From: Betaproteobacteria bacterium
GTDB lineage: Bacteria > Pseudomonadota > Gammaproteobacteria > Burkholderiales > Rhodocyclaceae
Direction of reading: 5' to 3'
NCBI GenBank assembly: GCA_009781085.1
Contig: WQYV01000004.1
Location: 1 to 58,223, forward strand
DNA length: 58,223 nt
In this document: positions 46,902 through 56,845 of the stretch, in pieces
Position numbering within the stretch: the stretch's first letter is position 1
Layout of the letters: each line of letters begins with the position of its first letter
Notes under the pieces: generated by a model
Databases searched by the model: none
Told to the model about the DNA's origin: nothing
What the model saw: the letters and a program-made list of their open reading frames with translations, nothing else
Position numbers and translations under genes: made by a program

Positions 46902-49900
46902 ATGACCAAGCCATCACAGCCCGTAATGACAAAGGTGACAAAGCAGCGCCGCCCGGCACCCCACCTGTGGCAGGCGCGCAGGCACCCCGCTGTCCGGCTC
47001 CTGGCCTACGCCCTGAGCGCTGTCCTGGTACTCCAGCCGACGATGACGCTGGCAGGCGGCACCGTCCCCCTGAACGCCGACCCGAACGCGGCGGCGGCCA
47101 ACCGCCCGGGCATCGGCGCGGCGGCCAACGGCGTGCCGCTCGTCAACATCGTTGCGCCCAACGGCGCGGGCCTGTCCCACAACAAATACGCCGACTTCAA
47201 CGTCGGCACCCCGGGGCTGATCCTCAACAACGCCAACCAGACCCTCACCCAGTCCCAACTCGGCGGCTTGGTGCCGGGCAACCCCAACCTTGCGGGCACG
47301 GGCACGGCCTCCGTCATCCTGAACGAAGTGACCGGTTCCAGCCGCACCGTGCTGCAAGGGGCCATCGAGGTCAACGGGCGTGCGGCCGGTGTCATCATTG
47401 CCAACCAGAACGGGCTCACCTGCGACGGGTGCGGCTTCATCAACGCCCCGCGCGTCACGCTCTCCACGGGTAGCCCCGTGGCCGGAGCCGACGGCGCGAT
47501 CGCGAGCCTGCGCGTGGAAGGCGGCGACATCCTGATCGGCGCCAACGGCGCTAACGCCACCACCGTCAATGTGTTCGACCTCGTCTCGCGCAGCATCTCG
47601 GCCATCGGGTCTGTTGCCGCGGGCGGCCTGCTCAACCTCATCGCCGGGCGCAACTCGGTCGCCTACCAGACCGGGGTCATCACCCCGCTGGGTCCGGACG
47701 GTAAAGAGCCGGGCATCGCCATCGACTCCTCGGCCTTGGGCGGCATGTACGCAGGTCAGATCAAGATTGTCGCCACCGACAAGGGCGCGGGCGTCAACAT
47801 GGGCGGCACCATGGTGGCCAACGCCGCCGACATGACGCTTGCCGCCGACGGCAAGCTCACCCTCAGCAACGCCCAGGCCGCAGGGCCCATCAGCGCCCAA
47901 TCGGTGGGCGATAGCGTGGCCGTCACGGGCACGCTCTACACCAGCGCGCCCATTACCCTGCAGGGCCTTACGGGCATCGCGCTTGCCGACAACGCGCTCG
48001 TGGTGAGCGCAAGCGACCTCACCATGACCACGGGCGGGGCACTCACCGTGGGCGACAACGCGATCGCCGCCTCGGGCACCACCAGCGACGGGGTGCAGAC
48101 GGCCACTGGCACCTTGAGCGTCCAGGCCGGCACGCTCAGCGTCGGCAACGGCCTGCTTGCGGGCGGGGCTCTCCTATCCATTGCGGCAGCTACCCTCGAC
48201 CTTGCCCGCGGCAGCGACGACGGGCAAGACTCCTTGCGTGCGCTGGGCGACGTGAACATCGCCGCCAGCCGGGTCAACGCCGCCAACGCCCGCATCACGG
48301 CGGGGTCCGGCCTTGTCGTGCACTCGGACGGCGCGCTCACGCTCAACGGCGGCACGTACCTGGCGGGGGGCGACCTGCTAGCCGAAGCGGCCAGCCTCAC
48401 CACGGGCGCCAGCCTTGGCGCGCAGGGCACCGCCACCGCACGCGCCACCGGCGGCAGCCTCGCCAACAGCGGCCAGGTCGCTGGCAACGCCGGGACGCTG
48501 GCCACCGCCACGGGCAACCTCACCAACACCGGGCAAGTCGTCTCCACGGGCGACGTTACGGTAGCCGCTGGCGGCAGCCTCATCAATGGCACCGGCGGGC
48601 TCATCGCCGCCAACGGCAACGTCAGTGCTACGGCGGCCACGCTGGGCAACGACGGCACCATCCTGTCGCAGGGCGGCACGCTGTCCGTCACCACCCAAGG
48701 CGGCCTTGCCAACAACGGGACCCTGCTCAGCCTCGCGGCAGCCAACATTGTCAGCGCGGGCAACCTCACCAGCGCGGGCGAGATCACCGCTGCGGGGGAT
48801 CTCAGCGTTGCCGTAGGCGGCACGCTCAGCGTCGCGCCCACGGGCCAGCTCCTCTCAGGGGGCGCGATGACGCTCACTGGCCTTAACGGCGGCGCGATGG
48901 GCGGCCTCACCGTCGCCACGGGCGGCCTCATCAATGGTGCCGCGCTGCTGGGCATCAACAGCGCCTCGCTCAACAACGCTGGCGAGGTCGGCTCCGCCTA
49001 TGGCGGGCTGCTCGCCCAGGTAGCGGGCGACATCACCAACACCGGCACGCTCTATGCCGCGACGAACGCCGTCTATCAACTTGACGGCACCTTCGCCAAC
49101 ACCAACGCCTCCGTGATCGCCGAGGGTACCCTGGTCATCCAGGGCCTCACCGGCGCACGCGCAGCGGCCATCGACAACGCCTCCGGCACCATCGAGGCCG
49201 TGGCGGGCGACCTGGGGCTGGCGGCGGACAACATCACCAACCGGGTGCAGGGCGGCGTCACCGTCACCACCACCAGCAATACGACCACCAGCACGGTGGG
49301 GCCGGTCCAGGTGGACAGCATCACCACGCGCACCACCGTCACCACGGTCACCACCACCGACGAGTACGCCACCCTCAACGGCGTGGCCGGGCAACTGCTG
49401 GCCGGCGGCAATATGCTGATCGATGCCGGCGCCAACGGCACGCTCACCAACAGCTACAGCCAGATCGCCGCCAACGCCGACCTCACCATCAACGCCGGCA
49501 CGGTCACCAACGAGGGCCGCGACCTCATCGAGACGATATCGACCACCACGGTCAACAACTATGACGTGAAGCATTGCGGCTGGACGATATTCGGTAGCTG
49601 CGAGTTCGAGTCCCACGACTATTCCAGCGACCCTCCCGTCAACACCACCACCACGAGCACCATCGGCTCGGTCTACGCCACCATCCAGGCCGGCGGCAAC
49701 CTCATCGCCAACGTCAGCGGCTACGTCGACAACAACGCCGTGCGCGGGCAGGCTGGGCAGATCGGGCTGACCTCCGGCGACCGGGCGATGGATGCCGTGG
49801 ACATCACCGGGCCGGCAAGCACGCTGACGGGCATCCAGACGACCGCCACCGTGCTGTTGAGCCGCCAGGCCATGTTCGGTCAGGTGACCGACCCGGACGC

Positions 49901-52900
49901 GCCGTTCCTGATCGAGACGCGCAGCGCCTTCATCGACCCCAACCAGTTCCTAGGCTCGGACTATTTCCTAAGGCTCATCGGCTACGACCCGGCTCACTCC
50001 ACCAAGCGCCTCGGCGATGCCTATGTAGAGTACCAGGCCATCGAAAACCAAATCTTTGAGCTGACCGGCAGGAACAGCCTGGGCTCAAACGACCCCGCCG
50101 CCCAGATACAGGCGCTCTACGACAACGCCGCCTACGAGCAGCGGCAGTTGGGACTCACGGTGGGCACGCCGCTTACGCCCGCGCAAATTGCGGGGCTAAG
50201 CAAGGATATCGTCTGGCTTGAGACGCAGACCGTCAACGGCCAGCAGGTGCTGGTGCCGCGCGTCTATCTGTCGGCCTCGACGCTGGCAGTCACGAGCCTG
50301 GCCAGCGCCCAGGTCAAAGCGGGCGGCGCGGCGGTCATCATGGCCGACAGCCTCTCGAACTCCGGCGCGGTCATCACCGGCGGCGGGCTGGGCATCCAGA
50401 CCACCGGCGACGTCGTCAACACCGGCGGCGGCCTGTACTCGGCGGGCGACATCGTCGTCCAGGCCGGCGGCAACTTTGCCAACCGCTCGGGCGTCGTGGC
50501 CGGCGACAACGTCGCCATCGTCGCCGGCGGCAACGTCGGCAACGACACGGTTTCGGTGCGCGACACCTACGGCGCTGGCGCTGGCGCGGGCAGCCAGCAG
50601 TCGGCCAACATGGTCAGGTCCCTCATCAACGTCGGCGGCGGCACGCCGCTGCCCGGCATGAGCAGCGCCGACAACTATGGCGACCGCCAGCAGCAGATCG
50701 GTGTCATCAGCGCGCAAGGCGGCCTGCTGGTGCAGGCGGCGGGCGACGTCACCGCGCAGGGCGGCCAGTTCGTCTCCGGCGGCGACATGACGCTGGTGGC
50801 GGGCAACGACATCACCCTGAACCCCCTGACCCTGAACAGCGCCAGCCGCATCACGTTCGACGGCGGCTACGCGCGTTCGGCCAACACCACCAACATCGGC
50901 GCTGTCCTCGTCTCCGGCGGCGACATGACCCTTGCCGCCGGCAACGACCTGAGCGCTACGGCGGCGCAGGCCAGCGCGGGTGGCCTGCTCACGGTGGTTG
51001 CGGGCCGCGACATCGCGCTGTCCGCCGGCACCGACCAGTCGCTGTTCGAGCGCCAGACCTCGAACACCCACGACTACTTCGTCGGCTCCAGCACCACCAA
51101 CACCTACGACTACCGCAACGCCACCACCTCGGTGCCCACGAGCTTCACGGGCGGGAGCGTCGCCATGGCCGCCGGGCGCGACATCGGGTTGGTCGGCTCC
51201 TCCGTCACCGGCCAGGGCGACGTGGCGCTGCAGGCGGGCGGCAACGTCACCCTCGCGTCCACCATTGACACCTCCACCGTCACCCACAACAGCGAAACCA
51301 CCACCTCCGGCTTCATGGCCGCGCCCACCACCGGCGCCTGGGGCTTCGCCATCGGTTCGCGCGACGTGCGCGACCAGAGCACCACCACCACGCTGAGCAA
51401 CATGGCCTCGCTGGTGGGGTCGGTAGGCGGCAACGTCGCCGTTTTGACCAACGGCGACTTCAGCTCCAACGCCAGCGTGCTGGCGGCGCCCAGCGGCGAC
51501 CTTACCGTGGTGGCCAACTCCATCGCCATTGCCGCTGGTATCGACAGCACCACCACCCAAACCAGCCACGACGACCACTTCTCCGGCCTTATCGTCACCG
51601 TTGGTGGCGGCCCGGGCAGCCCGCTGAAAAACGTGCAGCAGGTCATGAACTTCGAGCGCGCCGCCGGCAAGACCAAAGACCCCCGCGCCCAAACGCTCTA
51701 CCAAATCGCCGAGGCCGGGCAGGCCATCAGCGCCGTCTATTCCCTGGCCACCGGGGGCGTGATCCGCCTGCTTAGCGTGCAGGCCACCATCGGCTTCGGC
51801 GTCAACGACAGCCACTGGCAAAGCTCCTCCCATGCCGAGCAGGCCACCAGCACCCAGTTCGTGGCCGGCGGCGCGGCGGCGCTGCAAGCCACCGGGACCG
51901 ACTTGACGCTGCGGGGCGTCAGCCTCCAGGCCAACGACGTGCGGCTGTCGGCGGCCAACGACGTCGACCTGCTGAGCCTGGCCGTCAACAGCGGCTACGA
52001 CGCTTCCTCCACCTACTCCTCGTCCCTGATCGGCATCACCCTCTCGGCGAGCCTCAAGCCAGAAGACGCCGCCGGCGGCGGCGGCTTCGGCTTCGGCGCC
52101 GGCGTTACCGCGCGCCTCTCCAACTCGCAGTCGCAAAGCCACGACGAAAAAACCAGCTACGTGCCCACCGTGGTCACCGGCGCGAACTCGGTCAGCATCG
52201 ACTCGGGCCGCGACACCAGCGTGCTTGGCGCGCAGGTTTATGGCGGCAAGGTCGACCTCACCGTCGGGCGCGACCTCGCCATCGTCAGCGACCAGAACAC
52301 CGAAACCCAGACCGCCTCACAATCGTCCTGGAGCCTGGGCGGCACGCTCGGCATGAGGGCGGGGGGCATACCGTATGGCTCCATCAGCGCCAGCGAAAGC
52401 AGCGGCAAGGCCAGCGGCAACTACATCTCGGTCGTCAACCAGGCCGGCCTGTACGCGGGCGACGGCGGCTTCAACGTCAACGTTGGCGGCGTCACCACCC
52501 TCACCGGCGCGGCGCTGGCCTCCACGGCGGACGCCTCGCTCAACAGCCTGACCACCGGCGCGCTGGTCACCAGCGACCTGCAAAATTCCTCCAGTTGGAA
52601 CGCCTCATCTTCCGGCTTCGGCTTCAGCCTGGGCATGACGGGCAGCAAACCCGGCGAGACGAGCAGCCGGCCCGGCATCGGCGGCCTGCAACCCAGCTTG
52701 CCGCAAAACGAGAGCGGTTCTTCCAGCGGCACGGCGGTGGCTTCCATCGCGCCGGGAGCGATCAACATCCTCGACCCCGCCACACAGAAGATGCTCACCG
52801 GCATGACGCCCGATCAGGCCAAGGCCGCGGTCGACCGTGCCGCGGCGGCGCAGAACAAGGAAGCGGACACGCTGCCCAACCTCAGCCAGACCCTGCAGAA

Positions 52901-55583
52901 CCAGGCGGCGCGCACGGCGGCGTTCGGGGCGGCTTCCAGCACCACGGCGAACCTTGTTGGCACCTTTGCCAACGCCGAGATGCTGGCGGCGCGGAAAACA
53001 ATCAATGAGCTGAATAATCAGCTCAAAGCCAACGGCGGCCTGACGCCCGAGCAGCAGCAGCAATACGCCGACGCGCAAGCCGCCTACGACGCGTGGAACG
53101 AAGGCGGCGCGGCCCGCGTGCTGCTGCACGGCATCACGCAGGGCGTGCTGGCCGGCATTGGCGGCGGTTCTGCGACGGTGGGTCTGGAAGGCGGGCTGGG
53201 CGCCGCCGCTGGCGCCGCCATCGGCCCGCGCATCGCGGACGCCGTAAACCAGGCGCTGAAAGACGCGGGGCTTAGCGATGGTGGACCATCAACGCTGGGC
53301 AATCTCGTCAGCCAACTGGTCGCCACTGGCATCGGCGCCGCCATTGGTGGGGGTGCCGGTGCGGCGACGGCGGCCAGTGTCCATATCAACAACTTCGAGC
53401 TCACGGGTCCCCAGATAAAGGCTATCCAAAAGTTGGTGGCGCAGGGGAATTACGACACGACATCGATCTTAGCTGTACAGTGCTACTTCAATAGGTGTAG
53501 CCAGCAGATTGCTGACTTGACTCCGGAAGATGCCTGGGCCTTTTACATAAAATTTAAAAATCCGAGTAATGGGTATCAGCAGCTGGAAGACACAGTACCC
53601 CTTCCTGGCGGTTATAAACTCCGTCTACAATATAAAACTGTTCGCATTAAAAATCCTCAGCTTACGGATGCGGAGTATACGGCATCAATGGGTGCCTATT
53701 TCCCAGACAAATTTAATGTTCCTGCCACGATTGAGGTTCAAGTTCCAGATTATTACAAAGGGGATTTGTTGGAACTTGAGCGTTTGGGTAAAAGATTAGC
53801 CTTTTCTGGCGGCACGTCAACAAGTATGGTTCCGTCGGCGGAGTTAGAATTAAGCCCTCTTGGCAAAGCAGTGCGCGATAGTCTGGCAACGGTGAAAGTC
53901 CCGCTCTTTGAAGGGGATATGGATAAAGTCTTCAACCCGATGTCGGGTTCATTCCCGTACCGCAAGGTAGGAGACCTTGATATCACGTACGCACCAAACA
54001 GCGAATTAAATGATCCGGCCAACCGGCATCTCAGCCCGGAACAAAAAGACGCGCTAACTTTTGCCATGCGATATGGTTTTTTGCCAAGGTCGTCCTATGC
54101 ATATCTCGATGAGATAAGCAGTAACGTGTACGGAATTGATCTACAAACCGGCGGCCTCAAAATTGGAAATGGCGGTGTCGCCCTTGGTGGTGGGATGTAT
54201 TTGTGCGCGACTGGCATTGGTTGTGTTCTTGGGGGGCCTGTAGCAGCTATGGGCGCGGTTTCGATGTTTTCCGGTGGCAACCAACTCTTTAACGCAGGCG
54301 ACTCCATCCCGCTCGTTGCAAAAAATACCGTAGATTCGTTGGTTGCTGCTGGTAATCCAACAGCACAAATACCAGAAAGCGATAGTATTGTACTCCTCAC
54401 GCAGAAACAGGCCGACTATTACAGTGAAGTTTTTGGGACCGCTATAACGCTAGGATTTGCGCTTACAGGCTTTAAATCATTGTCTCGACCCACTTCAGCC
54501 GTCTCAGCGGCCGATCTATCCGTCTTTGATCCGACAATGACATACCAGTCGTTGCGGGGTTGGTCAGTGACTGTGAACGGGGAGGTGCTGACCCCGATCA
54601 CCACATCGGCCGGTTCTTCCACCGGTTGGTCAGTGACTGTGAACGGGGGGGCGCTGACCCCAGGCGAGTTCAATCCGGTCCTGCTCTCACAAATGGTGGG
54701 TGAGGATGCAGCCGCCATAGGATCAGTGAGCGGAAGATTCCAAGGGCAGTTCGGTTCCAGCGCAGGAAACACTTATACTGCGGATATTCGGCCGACCGCT
54801 GCTAAGCTGCCGCCGAATCCATTTGATGACATTGGAAGTCCACCTAACCAGTCGGCTGCTGCTAGACTACGAAATCCGTTTTTGGTGGGCGACGAAAATC
54901 CCACAATCAACGCTAGCGATTTGACGGGAGGGGAGCTGACTGTTACTCAGTCAACAGCTACTAAGCTTCCTCCGAGTCCGTTTCTAAAAGGTGAAGATCC
55001 TCCACGGACACAGCCGCCTCAGAGCCCGGGTTGGAGATTTTTTGAAACAGCACCACAGCCTGAAAATTTGACGATTCAAAATTTAAGTGAAAATGTCAAT
55101 CCAGATATAAATCCGAATATTATAAGGCCGGTAACCGACCGGTTTTTAAATAGATATGGAACGCCCGGGGAGGGCTCCGTGGTCGTCATTGAGGTAAGAG
55201 ATGCGGACGGTGTGGTTCGAGGGCGCGCTGTTGCATTAAACGCAAAGACCTATAGCGGAAACGCTCCGAACGAAATCATGGTTAATGGTAAAGAATATAA
55301 AGTTATTCGAGCGGATAGCGGAAGCGTTCCGAGTTATCCAATTCCAAATCTTGCTGAGACCGAAATTTATGGTAACTCCAATCATGCGGATATGAAGGTG
55401 TTCAGCTGGTTGCGCGATAATTTTAGTGGGAGAAAAGTTATTGTTGAAATGGCTGTTCAGAATTCATCACAATCGTATCAGGGTATGTGTCCTGGTTGCG
55501 GTCAAGCAGCGAGATGGTTGGCCGTGAATGAGGAAAACTTTACTATTCATATCTTTCAAGATTCAATTGGGACTACTAAATGA
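46902..55583 (+). CDS. TpsA/CdiA-type filamentous haemagglutinin exoprotein with C-terminal deaminase-like toxin
   Basis: A 2893-residue surface exoprotein. An extended signal peptide (to about residue 50), a TPS secretion domain (VILNEVTGSSRTVLQGAIEV, then NQNGLTCDGCGFIN near residue 168), a very long Gly/Thr/Asn-rich beta-helix to about residue 2000, then a helical Ala/Gly-rich pretoxin region (TLGNLVSQLVATGIGAAIGG). From about residue 2167 composition shifts to lower G+C. The tail has a Gly-zipper-like segment near 2430, Pro-rich linkers, and a deaminase-like domain with H2828-A-D2830 and C2863-P-G-C2866. No VENN motif is seen. The start follows AAGGGGAAC. Its stop overlaps the immunity gene. 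Confidence 0.9.
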   Translation: MTKPSQPVMTKVTKQRRPAPHLWQARRHPAVRLLAYALSAVLVLQPTMTLAGGTVPLNADPNAAAANRPGIGAAANGVPLVNIVAPNGAGLSHNKYADFNVGTPGLILNNANQTLTQSQLGGLVPGNPNLAGTGTASVILNEVTGSSRTVLQGAIEVNGRAAGVIIANQNGLTCDGCGFINAPRVTLSTGSPVAGADGAIASLRVEGGDILIGANGANATTVNVFDLVSRSISAIGSVAAGGLLNLIAGRNSVAYQTGVITPLGPDGKEPGIAIDSSALGGMYAGQIKIVATDKGAGVNMGGTMVANAADMTLAADGKLTLSNAQAAGPISAQSVGDSVAVTGTLYTSAPITLQGLTGIALADNALVVSASDLTMTTGGALTVGDNAIAASGTTSDGVQTATGTLSVQAGTLSVGNGLLAGGALLSIAAATLDLARGSDDGQDSLRALGDVNIAASRVNAANARITAGSGLVVHSDGALTLNGGTYLAGGDLLAEAASLTTGASLGAQGTATARATGGSLANSGQVAGNAGTLATATGNLTNTGQVVSTGDVTVAAGGSLINGTGGLIAANGNVSATAATLGNDGTILSQGGTLSVTTQGGLANNGTLLSLAAANIVSAGNLTSAGEITAAGDLSVAVGGTLSVAPTGQLLSGGAMTLTGLNGGAMGGLTVATGGLINGAALLGINSASLNNAGEVGSAYGGLLAQVAGDITNTGTLYAATNAVYQLDGTFANTNASVIAEGTLVIQGLTGARAAAIDNASGTIEAVAGDLGLAADNITNRVQGGVTVTTTSNTTTSTVGPVQVDSITTRTTVTTVTTTDEYATLNGVAGQLLAGGNMLIDAGANGTLTNSYSQIAANADLTINAGTVTNEGRDLIETISTTTVNNYDVKHCGWTIFGSCEFESHDYSSDPPVNTTTTSTIGSVYATIQAGGNLIANVSGYVDNNAVRGQAGQIGLTSGDRAMDAVDITGPASTLTGIQTTATVLLSRQAMFGQVTDPDAPFLIETRSAFIDPNQFLGSDYFLRLIGYDPAHSTKRLGDAYVEYQAIENQIFELTGRNSLGSNDPAAQIQALYDNAAYEQRQLGLTVGTPLTPAQIAGLSKDIVWLETQTVNGQQVLVPRVYLSASTLAVTSLASAQVKAGGAAVIMADSLSNSGAVITGGGLGIQTTGDVVNTGGGLYSAGDIVVQAGGNFANRSGVVAGDNVAIVAGGNVGNDTVSVRDTYGAGAGAGSQQSANMVRSLINVGGGTPLPGMSSADNYGDRQQQIGVISAQGGLLVQAAGDVTAQGGQFVSGGDMTLVAGNDITLNPLTLNSASRITFDGGYARSANTTNIGAVLVSGGDMTLAAGNDLSATAAQASAGGLLTVVAGRDIALSAGTDQSLFERQTSNTHDYFVGSSTTNTYDYRNATTSVPTSFTGGSVAMAAGRDIGLVGSSVTGQGDVALQAGGNVTLASTIDTSTVTHNSETTTSGFMAAPTTGAWGFAIGSRDVRDQSTTTTLSNMASLVGSVGGNVAVLTNGDFSSNASVLAAPSGDLTVVANSIAIAAGIDSTTTQTSHDDHFSGLIVTVGGGPGSPLKNVQQVMNFERAAGKTKDPRAQTLYQIAEAGQAISAVYSLATGGVIRLLSVQATIGFGVNDSHWQSSSHAEQATSTQFVAGGAAALQATGTDLTLRGVSLQANDVRLSAANDVDLLSLAVNSGYDASSTYSSSLIGITLSASLKPEDAAGGGGFGFGAGVTARLSNSQSQSHDEKTSYVPTVVTGANSVSIDSGRDTSVLGAQVYGGKVDLTVGRDLAIVSDQNTETQTASQSSWSLGGTLGMRAGGIPYGSISASESSGKASGNYISVVNQAGLYAGDGGFNVNVGGVTTLTGAALASTADASLNSLTTGALVTSDLQNSSSWNASSSGFGFSLGMTGSKPGETSSRPGIGGLQPSLPQNESGSSSGTAVASIAPGAINILDPATQKMLTGMTPDQAKAAVDRAAAAQNKEADTLPNLSQTLQNQAARTAAFGAASSTTANLVGTFANAEMLAARKTINELNNQLKANGGLTPEQQQQYADAQAAYDAWNEGGAARVLLHGITQGVLAGIGGGSATVGLEGGLGAAAGAAIGPRIADAVNQALKDAGLSDGGPSTLGNLVSQLVATGIGAAIGGGAGAATAASVHINNFELTGPQIKAIQKLVAQGNYDTTSILAVQCYFNRCSQQIADLTPEDAWAFYIKFKNPSNGYQQLEDTVPLPGGYKLRLQYKTVRIKNPQLTDAEYTASMGAYFPDKFNVPATIEVQVPDYYKGDLLELERLGKRLAFSGGTSTSMVPSAELELSPLGKAVRDSLATVKVPLFEGDMDKVFNPMSGSFPYRKVGDLDITYAPNSELNDPANRHLSPEQKDALTFAMRYGFLPRSSYAYLDEISSNVYGIDLQTGGLKIGNGGVALGGGMYLCATGIGCVLGGPVAAMGAVSMFSGGNQLFNAGDSIPLVAKNTVDSLVAAGNPTAQIPESDSIVLLTQKQADYYSEVFGTAITLGFALTGFKSLSRPTSAVSAADLSVFDPTMTYQSLRGWSVTVNGEVLTPITTSAGSSTGWSVTVNGGALTPGEFNPVLLSQMVGEDAAAIGSVSGRFQGQFGSSAGNTYTADIRPTAAKLPPNPFDDIGSPPNQSAAARLRNPFLVGDENPTINASDLTGGELTVTQSTATKLPPSPFLKGEDPPRTQPPQSPGWRFFETAPQPENLTIQNLSENVNPDINPNIIRPVTDRFLNRYGTPGEGSVVVIEVRDADGVVRGRAVALNAKTYSGNAPNEIMVNGKEYKVIRADSGSVPSYPIPNLAETEIYGNSNHADMKVFSWLRDNFSGRKVIVEMAVQNSSQSYQGMCPGCGQAARWLAVNEENFTIHIFQDSIGTTK
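54558..54661 (+). repeat. 66-bp tandem duplication within the exoprotein C-terminal region
   Basis: The 38-base block starting GGTTGGTCAGTGACTGTGAA occurs at 54558-54595 and again at 54624-54661 with two mismatches. It codes for GWSVTVNG(E/G)(V/A)LTP, so the duplication keeps frame. Confidence 0.85.
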
Positions 55584-56107
55584 TGGTGAACTTTATTGAA
55601 GAAATTGCGCAAGGCGCATCCTATGACGTCGCGCAAGTCGAGGGATATTCAGAGGGTGATTTAGTGAAAATCGAACGGCTTTATGATATCCGGCTGACGG
55701 GGCAGTTTCGTCAGTTCATGACGGAAATGGGTAGATCATCCGGAGGATTGATCGGCGATGATCCTATCATTTTATATAGATCGACATGGTCTGCTCGTGG
55801 TCATATAAGAAGGCAAATTTGGCTTGAAGAGTTGGTGAAGGACTTTTATTTTAAAAATTCTCCCGTTTCGGAAGGAGTGCCTTGGCCGGCAGATGGGTTG
55901 TTTGTATTCTCCATAGAAAACGAATCGCTTTTTCTTTTTGTGGCCACGAAATCGAACAATCCTGATCAAGTTTATCTCTATAATGAAAATGGAGAGACTC
56001 TAACTAATACTAAAATAGATTTTTTGGAGTATATGAAGAGGGTGGTTCGGGTGTACGGAAATGGTCGGACCGGTGTAATTTGTCGTGGCGAACTCTTGAT
56101 TGTCTGA
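55580..56107 (+). CDS. SUKH (SMI1/KNR4)-like immunity protein
   Basis: A 175-residue protein whose N-terminal half fits the SUKH pattern: VKIERLYDIRLTGQFRQFM followed by an EMG-SSGG turn and GDDPIILYR. SUKH proteins are immunity partners of bacterial nucleic-acid-targeting toxins, including deaminases and nucleases. The start overlaps the exoprotein stop (ATGA), so translation is coupled. Its G+C is low like that of the toxin tail, as expected for a co-transferred toxin-immunity pair. Binding to the toxin is inference. Confidence 0.75.
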   Translation: MMVNFIEEIAQGASYDVAQVEGYSEGDLVKIERLYDIRLTGQFRQFMTEMGRSSGGLIGDDPIILYRSTWSARGHIRRQIWLEELVKDFYFKNSPVSEGVPWPADGLFVFSIENESLFLFVATKSNNPDQVYLYNENGETLTNTKIDFLEYMKRVVRVYGNGRTGVICRGELLIV

Positions 56108-56211
56108 TCTTGAGCATGGTAATTAAATGGACTCGCCCAAGCCGATGCGTCCAAGCGCTGCGGTGACCTCCTCAAGGTTTCAGCCAGCCCGGTAGGATGA
56201 GTTGACCAAAG

Positions 56212-56300
56212 TGAAACCCATCATCTCCATTGGCAAGAGGCGTTGTGCTTCAAGAATGGCAGGGTTTTGCAGGCTCAACCCGTCCTGCCATACGGCGGGA
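56212..56300. repeat. Diverged ~90-bp direct repeat, copy 1
   Basis: The segment beginning TGAAACCCATCATCTCCATT aligns with 57976-58065 (TGAAACCCATCATCTTCATT); both continue with similar GTGCTTCAA, AGGGTTT, CCTGCC and GGCGGGAA blocks. The function is unknown; it may be a fragment of a mobile-element end. Confidence 0.55.
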
Positions 56301-56367
56301 AATTTGCGGCGTTTGCCTGCATCGCCGCCGCAGGAATTGTCGGCAGCCTGAATAATGGAGGGCAACC

Positions 56368-56691
56368 ATGCCCAGCGGAATCCGCGTTCTTCTCCTCCTT
56401 GGCACGATCACGATGGCGGCGCATTCGACGGCTTGCCGGGCGGAAGACGCCCCGGCCTTGCCCGCATCGGAAAATAATGCCCAAGGCGTCGTCAACTGGA
56501 CCCCACCCACAAAGCGCGCCTTGGTTGAACGCGCCCTGTCCGATGGCATGACGGACCCGGCCAGGATGGTCGAGTGGGCCAGGAATTACAACGTGACCCT
56601 GACCGTGGCGGAGGTGCTCCGCATCAAAGAATGTCTAGCACACCCCGCCGAACCGTGCGCCGACACGCCCGCATCGGATCAAACCCGGTGA
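56368..56691 (+). CDS. Small putative secreted protein, unknown function
   Basis: A 107-residue protein with a likely signal peptide (IRVLLLLGTITMAAHSTACRA), giving a mature form of about 80 residues rich in Ala and Pro, with a predicted helical part (TKRALVERALSDGMTDPARM) and two cysteines near the C-terminus. I do not recognise the family. GGAGGGCAACC precedes the start. It lies 260 bp after the immunity gene on the same strand and could be a leftover of the same island; no role can be assigned. Confidence 0.5.
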   Translation: MPSGIRVLLLLGTITMAAHSTACRAEDAPALPASENNAQGVVNWTPPTKRALVERALSDGMTDPARMVEWARNYNVTLTVAEVLRIKECLAHPAEPCADTPASDQTR

Positions 56692-56845
56692 AAGCATGGT
56701 CAACGCGGGAAAAAACGGGATCAGATACCAATCTTATCCCGCTATGCTCGCAAATCATGATGGATTGGCTACGCCTGTTTGGCATGAGTTTCATAACGCG
56801 CCATAGAGGAAAGCGCAGGCAGCTATCGTTTTGGTGATGTCTGGG

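Noticed and set aside
50196-52142. 648-codon minus-strand open frame inside the exoprotein gene
   Set aside because: Its composition is low-complexity Gly/Val/Ala and mirrors the beta-helix codons of the sense gene; no ribosome site or homology.
53390-55583. VENN motif expected at the CdiA-CT border
   Set aside because: No VENN or close variant is present in the frame, so the toxin border was inferred from composition instead.
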